A stretch of DNA of 64,000 bases from Norana najaformis (taxonomy: Eukaryota > Annelida > Clitellata > Crassiclitellata > Hormogastridae). Position numbers and translations under genes: made by a program. The notes under the pieces were generated by a model, which was not told the origin of the DNA, did not search any database, and saw only the letters and a program-made list of their open reading frames with translations. The stretch lies in NCBI GenBank assembly GCA_964023275.1, contig OZ029920.1, positions 3,649,438-3,713,437 on the forward strand, read 5' to 3'. Numbering within the stretch: the stretch's first letter is position 1; each line of letters begins with the position of its first letter. Below, piece by piece: positions 22,506 through 34,489 of this stretch.

Positions 22506-23834
22506 TTATTATCTTTTAAAATCGTCCCGTATGTGTTGATGTCTCATTGCATTTCACTTTATTTTGTTACAAAATTTACAATCTGTTGTTGGTTAACATA
22601 ACATGATACAAAGTGGGTTTTAAGTGCTCCAGAAGATAAAAATTATCAATCTGTGTTAAAGCATCTGCACTTTACAACCCTCAATAGCGAAATTCTTCAA
22701 AATTCCGTTTTCGCATTTCCTCATTCAGTGTGTTTTCTTCTTCAGCATATTTGAACAGGCGTAAGAAAGTAAGCAAGCAATCAATCAAAAAATATGTCTT
22801 AAGACGCCATATGTCCATGCGCTGGGTAGGTCATGGCGGTCAGACAACAAAAGCAAGACTGTACAAATAGGTCTTAAACCGCTCTACGAATATGTCTAGC
22901 GAGATGTTGTGAGCAATGTGATCAGGAAGACTATTCCAGACGACTGATGCTGAACAGCTGAATCTTTCTCAGCAGAATTCAGAGCGATTGTCTCTAATAT
23001 CAGGGAGAGACATATGGTTTTGTTGACTAGTTATACGGCTGCATGACATTTGAGTTCTTGATTCGTTTTAGCTAAGTAATTTCGTTTTACTGAAGTCCAT
23101 TCGTTTTCCTTTCTGTCGTAGGCCTATGTGTTTTGTATGCATGGTCAAAACATTCCGCGGCCGGAATCTGAGCTTGTTTAGTCTAGTTATGGCTAAAGTT
23201 AATAAATACCAATTTAAATTTGAAACCATCAATCATAACGGACTGAGTGATATTCCATCTCCTTCCATAACGAGTACAGGCCGTGTATTGTGTTTTATTG
23301 AGTCTCACGAAATGGGTGACCTTGCCCAGGTCAGAACATGCGAGAGTGAACTTCTGATTAGTTGTGAAAGGTCTCCGTTGAAGAGTGGAATAGCCTATCT
23401 CCCTCAAACAGGGCCGTGGGTATTAGGATTGGGTAGTCTGCTTGCCTGACTGCGTTGTCACAAAACTTCAGTAATGCAAAAATATGTGCATAAACTCTTC
23501 TTAATGTTAGCACGGGATTGGGTAACTGTACAATGTTCCGAAACGTGCATTACCTCGTTACAAAGGTGTCCCTAACTCTATGTCAGCAAACGCCTTTTAT
23601 GGGTAAATTTAGCCATTATGAGTTCAAATGATAGCAATCACTTGCAATCTTTATAAATGTAGACATTTCATGTACATTTTGTTTATCTTTAATTCGTCAA
23701 CAGTATTCTGTCAAGAAAAAGTTGGTCTCATTTCAGAGGTTTACCTCAAAGTTGGAAAATGTTAGAAATTGTAAAAATAAACATCATAATTATGAAATTG
23801 AAAATCATATCAAATCACAAAACACCCACCATAG
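22506..23834. other. Spacer with LINE relic and an unrecognised open frame
   Basis: Around 22,780-23,010 the minus strand has faint L2 C-terminal words (V-Q-H-Q-S-S-G-I-V near 22,945). On the plus strand 23,189-23,449 has an ATG-started frame of 86 residues (MAKVNKYQFKF...) that I do not recognise and that has no partner elsewhere in the window. Confidence 0.3.
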
Positions 23835-23985
23835 CTGCAACATCATCTCTCTGCCTGACTGTTTGGATCTTGACCTGGAACGGCCCTTTTTGCCTACCGA
23901 TTTTGTTTTGACTGAGCGCCTGTGAATGATCTTAGTAGCTTTCTTTGGGGACTTTATGAATCTCTGGATCACGATTACGATTATT
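23835..23985 (+). mobile_element. L2-type 3' UTR fragment
   Basis: Words 'ctgcctgactg', 'gatcttgacctgg' and 'ctgagcgcctgtgaa' match the LINE 3' ends listed at 14,845-15,437. Confidence 0.5.
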
Positions 23986-24244
23986 TTAAGAGTCTTCAAA
24001 CATTGGCTGAATGATAGAAATATTTTAGACGGCTGATAAATTAAAACAGATTTTACTACAGAGAATTGATCGACCATCAAAAGAAGACGTGACAAAATTC
24101 TAAAATTTAGATCGCTGGACGTATATTTTATTTGCGAAAGAAAAGCTGCATTCATGCCTTTAAGAAACCATTGGAAAACCCACTAAGGGATTTTTCTGCA
24201 TGTACAATGCTTGTGCTAGCTAACAAATAGCCTTTTAATAGAAG

Positions 24245-24252
24245 TATAAATA
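24245..24252 (+). promoter_or_regulatory. Possible TATA box of TRIM gene B
   Basis: TATAAATA lies ~150 bases upstream of the ATG at 24,401, a plausible distance for a short 5' UTR. No other core elements were identified. Confidence 0.35.
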
Positions 24253-24400
24253 CGGTTATTTATAGAAAATAAAAGGAAAGGTTTCCAGAAAAACAGGATT
24301 ATGAAATAAGTCGCATTTTACTGAAAATGAGACCTGGCAGTCTTCGTTCATCGGCTAAAGAGAAAGGTTTATAGAACTTAACGACAGAAGAAAGGGAATC

Positions 24401-26718
24401 ATGGAGGAAACCGTCGAAATTAAGCTTTGTCGAGAATGTTCTCTGTGCGCAAACATTTTCACCGATCCCAGAATGTTGCCGTGTCTTCACACATTTTGCT
24501 TGAAGTGTCTGGAAAAGACAGGAGTACTTAATCTCGATGAACGTACGCTATGTCCCGTCTGTGGATCGGATTTTATTGTACCGGGAGAGGGCTTAAGCGG
24601 TCTACCAAAGAACGTTTTTGCAGAAAAATCAACCGACATAAGAAACTCAGCTAAATATAAATTAGTTGAAAATCCGTTATGTGATGTATGCACTAAGCGT
24701 GGATTTGGAGAAAAAGAAGTTGTACAGAAGTATTGCATCAACTGTGAGGAGAAACTGTGCCTTACTTGCTGCACAGAACACGGGAAAGAAAAGGAGCACT
24801 TGATTGTTGACTTAAATTATCAAGAAGACAGTAAAAAAGAAGACACAGAAGCATGCCGATGTCACGTCCATGAAGAAGAAAAGCCGGAACTTTATTGTAC
24901 CTTCTGCAAGAAGGTTATTTGCGACAAGTGTCGCCATGAAAGTCACAGTTCACACTACTGTTCAAAAATCACAGATGTTGTCAATTTAGACGGTAAACAG
25001 GCAGAGAAGGAATACAGCAGTATTCAAGATATGCAACTTGAGTTTGAAGAAAAGAGACAGATACTCCACAGAGAACAGATGAAATTTCTCGAAAAGGTGA
25101 AGAAAATGGAGACTGAGATTGTGAAAAGATGTGAAGAAATCAAAGATTTGGTGGTTAATGAGACGAAGGCTTTGTTACAAGAACTGGCTGTTCTGAAAAA
25201 AGAAAGACTCGAGGAGATTGAAATTGAACAAAGAAACATAGATAAACATGTTTTTACTCTGGAAAAGTTTAAAGAATATTGTGCTCGAATTAAGAGCATC
25301 GGGGCACTTAATTACTCTTGTGAAGCTGAATGTATTTTACAGAGCACTACAGACCATCTAAAGAGTCACCAACAGAGCCGCATTCAAAACAGAATTTTCC
25401 CTTTTGAATTTGAATTCCAGAAAACTCAACTTTCAGCAGCTGTGATGCCTATAAGTAATATTATTGGAAAAATTAAAGGTAAGCATTGTTTCTTAAACTT
25501 AAAATTAACAAAACATGTTTACCTATCTGCAAAACAAGATAAAATCAGCAACAAGACCTCACATATGTAATTGCAATATGACAGTTTTCAAAGCATCGTA
25601 ACTATCTATCTACTTCTAAAGTGGTTATATAGACATTTCTTATTGTAACTAACTACTTATCTATACAGTACTATTTATATATTTGCAATGTCATTGTTTT
25701 AATGCGTTTCCATTGATTTAGTTGTTGAAGCCAGGCAAATTCTTTATAAATTCTCAGGTCATGTGTTTTCGTATTTTTAGTCATCTGCCCGTACAAAATG
25801 GAGCTACCAGTTGCAATTGATACCAATGGGAAAGCTGTTCATGGGATGGCAAGTCTTAAAGATAAATTATATCTGCTGTCGAATTCGATTTTGATCTTTC
25901 GGGCTCAAAAACCCTATGATTGGGTTGGTGAAATAAACACACAAGACATCGACTCCCCAACCCGTATCATGTCTTGCTCGAAGACATCATGTCTCTATGT
26001 CTATGACAAAGGTACCGCCAGTATCTGGAAGGTTTCTATTCCTAATCATCAGGTTGCTCGTTGGTTCGACAAAGTAAAAGAACCTTGTGCTATGAGTGTG
26101 TCGTCCAATGGAGAAGTACTTATGGTGACACAAGCTGCAGGACAACCAGTTACTTTCAAAATATACAACGAAAATGCCATCCGTACTGGACGTACTGAGC
26201 TTCCGAAAGCCATTCAGTCCCTGCATGGCATTTATGAAACACATCCTGGAAACTATATTGGGTTTGGGGCGCTGAGAATTTATAAATTTAGGGCAGATGG
26301 ATCCATTGTCAATCAGTCTGAAATTACAAAATATCCAGAGAGTGGAGGTTGCGCTCGATGTCTGGAATTATCTCCTTACAATGTCTTTCTTGTCTCGAGC
26401 TCTCCAGAAACTTTAGAGGATTCAAAAGTTTTGTTGATAGGCTTAGATCTCTCTTGGCACCGTACTTTGCTAACAACAAAAAATCTAGTTAGCTTGTGCT
26501 ATGTCAAAGAGACAAAGAGGTTGGCTGTTTTGGAGAAAGTTCAGACATCGGCAACAATCGTAGCATTCGGAACTGCAGTTCAAGAGAAAGTTCAACCATT
26601 TGGAGGATTCTCATTCGGAGGTTCATTTCATACGAGCGTTCAGGCATCGACAGTATTGGCAGGATTGGGAAGTCATACACAGGAGAGAATTAAAGTCAGC
26701 GTATACAATGTTCTTTGA
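24401..26718 (+). CDS. TRIM E3 ubiquitin ligase with NHL-like propeller, gene B
   Basis: Exon 1 is 24,401-25,478 (donor G|gtaagc, phase 1); exon 2 is 25,781-26,718 (acceptor tttttag). About 671 residues. The RING is C13-C16-C28-H30-C33-C36-C50-C53; B-box 1 lies around residues 90-125 and B-box 2 (C-x-V-H, LYCTFCKKVICDKC, H-x2-H) near 150-185; a coiled coil follows to ~310; then the propeller (LKDKLYLLSNSILIF, ASIWKVSIPNHQ, VLLIGLDLSWHRT). It is a tandem paralogue of gene A with the same intron position and phase. Near the C-terminus it carries a ~50-residue insertion rich in Phe, Gly, Ser and Thr that gene A and the fragment at 3-278 lack. Expected to act as a RING E3 ligase; substrates unknown. 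Confidence 0.85.
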
Positions 26719-27589
26719 TACCTCACACTGACTGACATGATCACAATGAGACCTAAAAACGGCTGTACAAAGTTTTTAAAACATTTTTCTTTTAGCATTT
26801 TAATTAGAATTACAAATATAAATGTTTATATTGTTTATAAACTATCTAAATTTCAATGATTGTTCAAAATTGAGTTAATCACTTTGAATTAAAGTATTTC
26901 TATCTTTTACGCAGAGACGATTTAATTTTTAAATTTAAGAACCTTTTTTAAATTTTACTGATTTTGAATGTTCATTATAGGCCTAATTGTCGGGACATGC
27001 AATCTTGAAGAAACCTATGGCAACTACCTGCCATACTCCTCCTCAATTAGTTTCAAATTCTTCTTTTTCCAAGTTCCTGGTTTTTACTTAAAATTCTTCA
27101 TTTCCGCAGTTGCTCATTTGACCAATACTCGAGTGGTTTCATAATAGTATTATTACTATCATTTAGGTAATATATCTACCTGAGGCGGGTACGTACTCTT
27201 AACCTTTCTGTCTTTTCATATAGAGTGTGTGAGTGTGGAGTGCCATAGTTTGTGTGTATAATATTAATTAATAATATATTTGATTAATATTACCGATTTG
27301 TACATTATCTAGATATTTCGAGCACTATCCTACAATCTCATATTTCTCGATTGGTTAATAAGCGGGTTTCTAAGGCCGAAATTACCAGGAAAATCATATT
27401 GTCTGTAAGGATCAAGGTTACTGAAGAAAACTGGCCTAAACAAGAAAAATACAAAACCATTATAAAGGCATAATTAGTATCACGTGACCTTTAAAACCGA
27501 GAAGTTAAAGAAGGAAAATAAGAGGGAATAATGGAAGACACGATAATTTATCAAGCAGTTATATTAATTTAGGGAATATTTGCAATAAT
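26719..27589. other. Intergenic, possible TRIM 5' relic
   Basis: AT-rich with no clear gene. At about 27,530 an ATG context followed by M-E-D-T-I resembles the TRIM start regions but breaks at once; it may be a remnant of another tandem copy. Confidence 0.3.
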
Positions 27590-27930
27590 GCGAACAAGAA
27601 GCCAATAGATGGTTTTGAGCAAAAATTATCAAAAAATTAAAAGTGAACAGCAAGGATTTTTACAATTATATTAGAAATAAGCAAAAAACGAAAGGGTGCA
27701 CAGATTTCAAAGGCGGATAAAATTGGAGAACTTTCTTTCCAAGCTGAGAAAAGGCTGAAATACTCAATAAGTATGTCAGTTCATTTTATTTGGCAAGAAT
27801 ATGAAGAACATACCAGAGCCGGAAAAACGAATTTTAGACAACGGTGTAGAGAGATTGTGACGGATAATGTTTACTAGTGAAAATGTGTTGGAGCAGCTGA
27901 AAAGGTAAAAAATTGCCAAGATTGCAGTGA
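27590..27930 (+). mobile_element. LINE relic (endonuclease to reverse transcriptase linker)
   Basis: Broken plus-strand frames read F-L-Q-L-Y / F-Y-N-Y-I-R-N-K-Q-K-T-K, then A-E-I-L-N-K-Y-V-S-S-F, N-I-P-E-P-E and V-L-E-Q-L-K-R. This is the conserved linker preceding the fingers of CR1/jockey-like LINE polymerases. It stops next to the TRIM pseudogene. Confidence 0.6.
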
Positions 27931-27980
27931 TGATGACTTGCCACCCAAGTACTCGATATTGAATATGCCAGTCTCAGGTA

Positions 27981-28701
27981 TCAAAGAACGGTGCATTACG
28001 CTGACTTGAATTATCTTCAGAGTTCGACTTCCGAATTCGAATCCTACCAATACCCGAACTTCCTTCATAACAGCCGACATCTTTTTCTCTTTAACATAGC
28101 ACAAGCTAATTGTTTTTTTATAGATTTTCTGGAGGCATGAAAGTACAGTGCCAAAAGAGATCTAAGCCTATTAACAAGACTGTTAAATCCTTTAAAGTTT
28201 TTGGGGAGCTCGCGATTAAAAAGAAATGGTACGGTGACACGTCTAGACATCGAGGACAACCTCCATTCTCAGAATATCTTGTAATTTCAGAACCACAGAC
28301 AATGGATCCATCTATTCTAAATTTGTACACATTCTGCTCTCCAAATCCATTGTATCTCTTATCTACTCTGAAACGAATAAAGGGTCTTGATGCATAAGGA
28401 TAGCGTGCTGATTGTATATTTCGACAGTAACTGGTTGTCCTCCCCCAATTTATGTCACCGTCAGTACTTCTGCATTGGCTGACACACCCATAGCACAAGG
28501 TTCTTGTACTTTGCCCAACCAACGAGTCACCTGATGATAAGGAATAGAAACCAGATCCAGAAGGTACCCTTCTCATGAACATAGAGAAATGATGTCTAGA
28601 ATCAAGACACGATTCCGATCGGGATTTATTTTCCAACGCAGTGATTTTTTGGAGCACAGAGAACATTCTATACAAAGTTTCATTTCGATAGTTTCCTCCA
28701 T
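27981..28701 (-). pseudogene. TRIM deletion pseudogene (RING start fused to propeller)
   Basis: The minus strand from 28,701 begins M-E-E-T-I-E-M-K-L-C-I-E-C-S-L-C-S, the start of a TRIM RING like gene B, but within a few codons jumps into the middle of the propeller (the equivalent of about 25,965 in gene B), deleting the rest of the RING, both B-boxes, the coiled coil and the intron. The propeller then continues with frame shifts and stops (V-Y-K-F-R-I-D-G-S-I-V, VLLIGLDLFWHCT, CYVKEKKMSAV) to a stop near 27,981. Its tail faces the tail of gene B. Clearly non-functional as a ligase. Confidence 0.8.
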
Positions 28702-29409
28702 GATTTCTTTCTCTTGTTTCATTAAGATATCTTATCGTTTCTTTTTCAGCCGATGAAGGACGCCCAGCAAATCGACTTTAAGGCTAATTTTCAACCTAAG
28801 GCAACTTAGTTATGATGTTGGTGTTCTGGCAACCGGATCTTTTACTTCCTGTGAATAATCATATCATAGTTCTGTTAATATTCGTTAGCTAGCAGAGACA
28901 TCGCACATGCAGTAAATATCAATTTATTGGGTTTTCTAAAATATTTTAACGGAAACAGATTATTCACAGGATCCCAATCAAAACAGAATCGAGGGTCAGA
29001 ATCTGTTCCGGGTCAAGACGCAAGAGTGTCAGGCAGAAAGTGTTGTTCGATTTAAATCTTGTGATGGCGGAAATTTTTGTGCATAAGAACTTGCATGTAA
29101 GGATTTACCACTTGCTATTTTTAGCCGAATAAGCAGGCAGAAGAAATTTGATACAGATGAACTTTGACCACGATGGCGTTGATCGTTGTGCCCTTCTTGA
29201 TTAATATGTGCTGACCGAGGTATCCAATGTAAATGGAGGTTTCATTTCTAGACGTCAACAGAGTTGATGGTAAGCTAATGATTATGTCATCTTTTAGACC
29301 TATGTTTCCGCCACTGATGTACACTGGTGGTACAGTCTCAAACCTGTGCAAATGAGATCAACTATAATCATCCTTGTTATGACACAACGTCGTTAGCCAG
29401 AAACTACTC
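28702..29409. other. Spacer with inverted L2 3' end and composite-repeat piece
   Basis: On the minus strand, 29,040-29,185 matches the 'tttgtggtcgaagtacatc' block of the composite repeat (near 15,740), and 28,965-29,045 matches the L2 3' UTR family. No gene seen. Confidence 0.45.
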
Positions 29410-29456
29410 ACATCAGCACTACCACTACTACTACTACCACCACCACAACCACCACC

Positions 29457-29532
<76 letters not shown>
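29410..29532 (+). repeat. (ACT)n/(ACC)n microsatellite
   Basis: Trinucleotide repeats, interrupted once, end exactly where homology of the right arm begins. The left arm also abuts a microsatellite (13,584-13,995). Confidence 0.9.
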
Positions 29533-29534
<2 letters not shown>

Positions 29535-29705
29535 GACTACGCCCTTAAGCTAACCCCTTAAGCTTAAGCTTAGGGTGAATTAAAGCAAACCTAATTTCCT
29601 TATTTATATAGCATTTAAGTAGATTTGCTTAAAAGCAGTTATTTGTTTATGTTATTTCTTTTTGGTTGATTGTGTCATTGTGTTATCTGTTTACATGTAA
29701 TTAAG

Positions 29706-31833
29706 TAAGCTTGAAGAAATTCATAAAGAGTAACACAGAATGGCTAAGCGAACAGCTCGATCCAGACTTCGGACTTCTCCACGATTTACTGAGAAGTCGT
29801 GTGCTATCGATGAAAGAAATCAATCAGGTGAAGTGTCTTCCAGAGTCATTCGCCAGAAGCGAGAAACTGCTGACGATCGTTCTGGAAAAAGATGTTCAGG
29901 AGAAGTTCATCGAGTCACTAAGAAACACCAAACAAACACACTTGGCCAACTTCATCGTCGCAAAAGGAGGCAGGTGTTCCAATTTGTGAATGAGGATTCT
30001 TATGCTTAAAATTTTAGAATAAGGAAAGAAAAGAAAGAAAACCCCAATTAAACTTCATGTGACTCATCCAGTGGCCAGTTTGAAACAAGCCCAAGTCATA
30101 TCTCAGATGTTGGACTCTGAATGCATCGCACCTTTATGCACAAGTGGCCTCACCGAGCTGCCAATTTATGCCAGTATACTTTCATGCATTTTGAATCACA
30201 TGTGACACCACTGTGCATCTACTAGACGGCAATGGGACCCCTCTTAAAATGCATAAATGTAAATTGGCCTACACTCAGTGCATAAACAATACTATGCTCA
30301 TCCTTAGCATAAGCAGAGCTCTTCTGTTTCAAAAAGTAGCCTGTAGTCTGACGTCTAGTTTCTCTGACCCATCTATTTCACCCGTTGTTGCACATGTAAA
30401 ATGGTTTTGCATGGTTCACGATTTTGATTGGGATTTGACTTGCATTAGATTAGGTTTAATTTGATTTGATTAGGTTGGATTATGCTAAATAAGACTAAAT
30501 TCAGTAAATGCAGATTGGAATAGATTAGATTATAACAAAATTATCTTTACATCATCAGAAGTACGGTACGATATAACCGTTACAATTGAATGTGTTTTAG
30601 AACGTATGTCAGTGTTCGGCGATGATTGGCCGTTGACAGATCAACAAATCCAATCACTGGACACAAATCGTGGAGCGCTGGTAGACCTGATTGACTCCTG
30701 CGAACTGATGTATATGCTATATTCCAAAAATGTCATTAACAAAAGGCAGATTGAAGCCATTGCATCGAAGTTGACCAGTTACGAGAAAAACGAATTGTTG
30801 CTTGACATAATGAGACGAAAGAGTTTAAATGACTACAAACTGATGATCGATTGTCTACGTGTAACTAACCAAAGTCATATTGCACAGATTCTGAATGACG
30901 GCGAAGGTAAGTTCAAGCTCTTCATTTCAAACTTTGGAATAGCCATCACTGTTCTAACGAAAACAGGTAGCAAACGGACGAACTAAACCTTAACGAGTAG
31001 AAGAGAGCCAACTGCATTCGCTATCAGAATAGCCAGAACGTAAGCCCCAATATTTCAACTGCCGTGTGAAAGAGTACATTACTTTCACAATTACAGTTAA
31101 CATGCTGGGTAAGTTTCATGAGCCTCTAGTGACTTTCTCTCCATCCACATGTCCATCCTTTGTTTTTGTGAACTCGGAAATTTATATATGGTTCAGAGGC
31201 CTGTTGCGCGGTATATTTTAGAGATTTCAATCTCCTGCTAGTACAGTGCATTAACGAGATATTAAACGACGTGACCCCCATTCAAATGGACTGGGGTGGT
31301 GAATGATCTCACCCGATAAATTCATTGAAAATGAACTAGGTCGGCGCCATACAGTTACTGCAGAAAAACGCATACATTTACATTTACGTATGCTAATATC
31401 ATTGCTAGGCAGATCCTTGTGTCGGCATTATCAATTTAAAATATAGAAACTCGATGTTTCAGTGATTTTAGCGCTTCATGCTGATTTGGAAGCATCGGAC
31501 GTTGGCAAGGCCGAGGAGGAAATCGTTACGAAGTTAACCAACATTCTTAGCTGCAAAACCTTGGAAGAATCCGATCGTATATGGGAACAAACGAAACTCA
31601 AACTGATAGCCGTGAAAAAGGGCCACAGCGTCATTCTCTATATCCACGTAAAGAGTGTGGAAGAGTTGATATGCATAGAAGAAGGTATAGCGTCAGGAAA
31701 ACTCACTTTACATATCACAGCGTTGTTTTACCATTTGCTGTCTCGCACAAGCATTGCCAGACTGAACAACGTGTACATTGACCTTTCTAAAGACGCCTAT
31801 AACAAGGCCAAACAACTATTATCCGGCAAGTGA
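29706..31833 (+). CDS. Tandem CARD plus TRADD-N-like adaptor, three exons (right arm)
   Basis: Exons: 29,706-29,969 (CARD 1), 30,601-30,906 (CARD 2), 31,463-31,833 (TRADD-N-like, stop TGA). Same exon sizes and phases as the left-arm gene. CARD 1: W-L-S-E-Q-L-D-P-D-F-G, LLRSRVLSMKEINQVK, T-K-Q-T-H-L-A-N-F-I. CARD 2: RGALVDLIDSCELMYML, T-N-Q-S-H-I-A-Q-I-L. Exon 3: GHSVILYIHVKSVEELICIEE, then SGKLTLHITALFYHLL. CARD 1 ends at a probable GC donor (G|gcaggt); CARD 2 has a strong G|gtaagt. The phase-1 start needs an upstream exon not located here. An AATAAA 59 bases past the stop supports the 3' end. It differs from the left copy at scattered residues, without stops. Confidence 0.72.
31195..31400 (+). 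mobile_element. SINE family B in intron of the right-arm adaptor
   Basis: The body with 'gatctcacccgataaattc' matches 17,097-17,370. It is absent from the equivalent left-arm intron, so it is an insertion after the duplication or a loss on the left. Confidence 0.5.
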
Positions 31834-31891
31834 AATAGTTTGTCTGTTCTAAGATATTGTGACTAATACTGGCTTTGTAAGGTTTATTTTT

Positions 31892-31897
31892 AATAAA
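31892..31897 (+). terminator. Polyadenylation signal
   Basis: AATAAA 59 bases after the TGA of the adaptor gene ending at 31,833. Confidence 0.5.
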
Positions 31898-31939
31898 ATT
31901 CACACAAATAGCTGTTGTTGACATAAAGTGATGTAATGA

Positions 31940-32450
31940 TATGTATTTGAGTACAACTAAAATTAGGCTTTTGAGGGCACTGATATCGCCAGTTGCAACT
32001 TATGGTTGCGAAGGGTGAACCATCAAGAGAACAGATTAAATGATGTTAAATGGATTTGAAATGTATGTACTGAGGCAGACACTGGGGGTTTCTTGGATGC
32101 AAAGAAAACCAACAAACGGGCACTGGAACAAACCGGCATGGAACGTCAACTGTTAAGTAATATCGAATCAAGGAAGATGATATACTTTGGTGATATTATG
32201 AGGAAAAATGGAGACTGTTTGGAGAAAGAAATAATGCAGGGTACAACATTTGGATCGCGACCACGTGGAAGACCACGAACAGCCTGGACTGAGAACATAA
32301 GTTCTTGGACAGGATTAACTATGAATCAATTACTTACTGAGGGCAACGGAAGATAGAAACACCTGGAGACGGACGGCTCATGGTGCGGCCCAACTTCGGA
32401 TTGAAGATGGTTAAAGACAAGATAAGACAGACAAGACAATACAAGATAAA
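31940..32450 (+). mobile_element. LINE reverse transcriptase C-terminal relic
   Basis: Broken frames read R-L-L-R-A-L-I-S-P-V-A-T-Y-G-C-E, then MERQLLSNIESRKMIYFG, S-R-P-R-G-R-P-R-T-A-W and T-E-D-R-N-T-W-R-R. These are the C-terminal (post-polymerase) motifs of non-LTR elements with the G-R-P-x-x-x-W box. Stops and a frame shift disable it. It is missing from the left arm. Confidence 0.65.
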
Positions 32451-33768
32451 TTTGAATACAGATTTTGAGTCTTCTTCAATATGTAGCTCCAGCAACATCT
32501 TTCTTGTAGCTTAGGCCTACTTTAAATTTCAAGAAATAATAAATGACTTGCTACATTGTTAAGAAGAATCCAAAGAGTCAGATAGGAAAATACTGATTTT
32601 TCTTTAAATTACTGAGGTTACAACGTTAAATTGTGTAAATCATACAGTTAAAGGTCAGGAACAATTTCGAGATCAATCTGAAGCAGAGGAACATGACAGC
32701 ATGAAGGATGAAACTGTTGTAAGTTATAATAATCTTTAAGCCTTTATGATAATATTTTCAAAACTTTATCATATCTTGGAGTCAGAAAAATTGGTGCAAA
32801 TTTTCACGATAGTGCAGCTCACTTCTTAGGAATGGTTTCTGATCCTCTCGCAGACAACCAGATTCTTTGGGTCCATAATGTTCCCGGATATTGTACCATT
32901 GATGGCAACTGGTGGCGAGCTACCCAATGTAAGCCCAAAAGTCATGGTTATGGGGACTGTTAATTAGAAGCCATTGTGATGATTGACACGAAATTTGACA
33001 TGAATGATTGCGATCCAGACTTTTAGACGCGGAATTTTTGGTCCCAACAGTATGTCTCCGCTGAAATAAGAATAGTGCGAAAATGGCTGTTTTGATTTAT
33101 GACTGCTGTAGCACCTCTTGCAAAGCAAACGCCTCAGAGTTGCTTTGAGACGGCAATAAAAGCAGTCGTCAGTGTATATGTAAACAAGTATAGTTCAGTG
33201 CAGTTTGTCACTCCCGAAAAAGTGATATTCTTTACAAAGTCTCAGAAATATGGCAATTCACATTGGCGGCCAATTCACAAAGGAGGCAAGGATGGCCATG
33301 CCCCCAACTGAGTTCGTGCCTTACCCCAAAGTGCGCCCTTTAAAAAGCCATAGACCACTTGAATACAGCTTATTGTGAGCTTGAGGAGAAACGAGAAAAG
33401 TAAACAATAATAGCGATGCTGCCAGAAAATATTGTCAAATTATATTGAGGACTAAAAAGATATTTGGTATTTTTGAGAAAAAATATAGCTATAGCGTTTT
33501 TAAGGTGGACATGTCCTCAAAGTTCTCAGTGACTGGAAAAATGTCGTTATATACATTGTGACACAAACAGACAATAACACAATAGCTGTAATGACAACAA
33601 TAGTCAATCTTTCGGCGCATAGTTAAGTAATGCCTTTTATTTTCTTTTAAACCGAAAGTAGTTGTAACCTACCCCTCTTTCGACCACAGGTTAGAAAACC
33701 CAGCACCGCCAGTGAAAACTCAGCTAATGGAAATATAGACTAATAGTCATGAATTTATCTGTTTCAAG

Positions 33769-33990
33769 GTCAATAACCTTCCTCTTGAGCTGATCGACAT
33801 AATTCTACAGTCAGCAGTCCAGCTTCACATGATGAGCAAAGAATCGCAAATTAGACCAACGGACTTCATCAGAAAACTGTTATCTGTTGATCAGTGTTGG
33901 TTTCAAAGAATCACGAAAAGCAGACTCAAGAAGACAATGTGGCGCCGTCTGTCCGGTTATTCAACTTCTATTAATATATTCCAGGCATGA
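33769..33990 (+). CDS. F-box-like exon (right arm)
   Basis: A 222-base exon encoding NNLPLELIDIILQSAV, then L-L-S-V-D-Q-C-W-F-Q-R-I-T and R-L-K-K-T-M-W-R-R-L, with the same acceptor-like ctgtttcaag and stop position as 9,069-9,290. Only phase 0 is open, unlike the phase-1 neighbours, so it likely belongs to a separate transcript or is a terminal exon joined to something unseen. Skp1 binding is inferred from the F-box pattern only. Confidence 0.45.
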   Translation, partial: VNNLPLELIDIILQSAVQLHMMSKESQIRPTDFIRKLLSVDQCWFQRITKSRLKKTMWRRLSGYSTSINIFQA

Positions 33991-34489
33991 CATAGTACAG
34001 GAGCTTAACAATATGGCGCATTCTCCTAGGTTACTAAACTTCTGTTAATTAACCCTAGGCGTGACATAGAAAACAGCAGCATAACAGATCTCAAACATTC
34101 AAAGAGAACCTATGTCAAATTCAAGTGTTTCACCAAGATTCTGAAAATTAAGTTACAATCTTGATATTGCTCTCTGTTGACAGCAACGCCCATGTTACTC
34201 AATGATTTTAAAAATCTCATTCGGTTCATGTTTTCCCGTATTAAGTGTTTCTTTTCATTTCCTAAAAGTCTATTACTTCTTGTTTACATCAACAACTTCT
34301 TTTCTTTCGGCAGCGCTGATTCTTCAAGTTTCCAGCGCCCCTAGTTTTCGCCCGATTGCCTAACGGGACTAGAAAGGCCTAATATATTCAAACATTTTGC
34401 ATTTGTCATGAGCTTTGGTGTGAGCTGGTGTCAATTTCAAGAGGGTACTTTATTCCACAGATTCTTCAAATAGAAAACCCTAATTAAAC

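Noticed and set aside
29740-30009. ATG-started Arg-rich frame overlapping CARD 1
   Set aside because: Shadow in another frame; the CARD frame has conserved splice phases and domain motifs in both arms.
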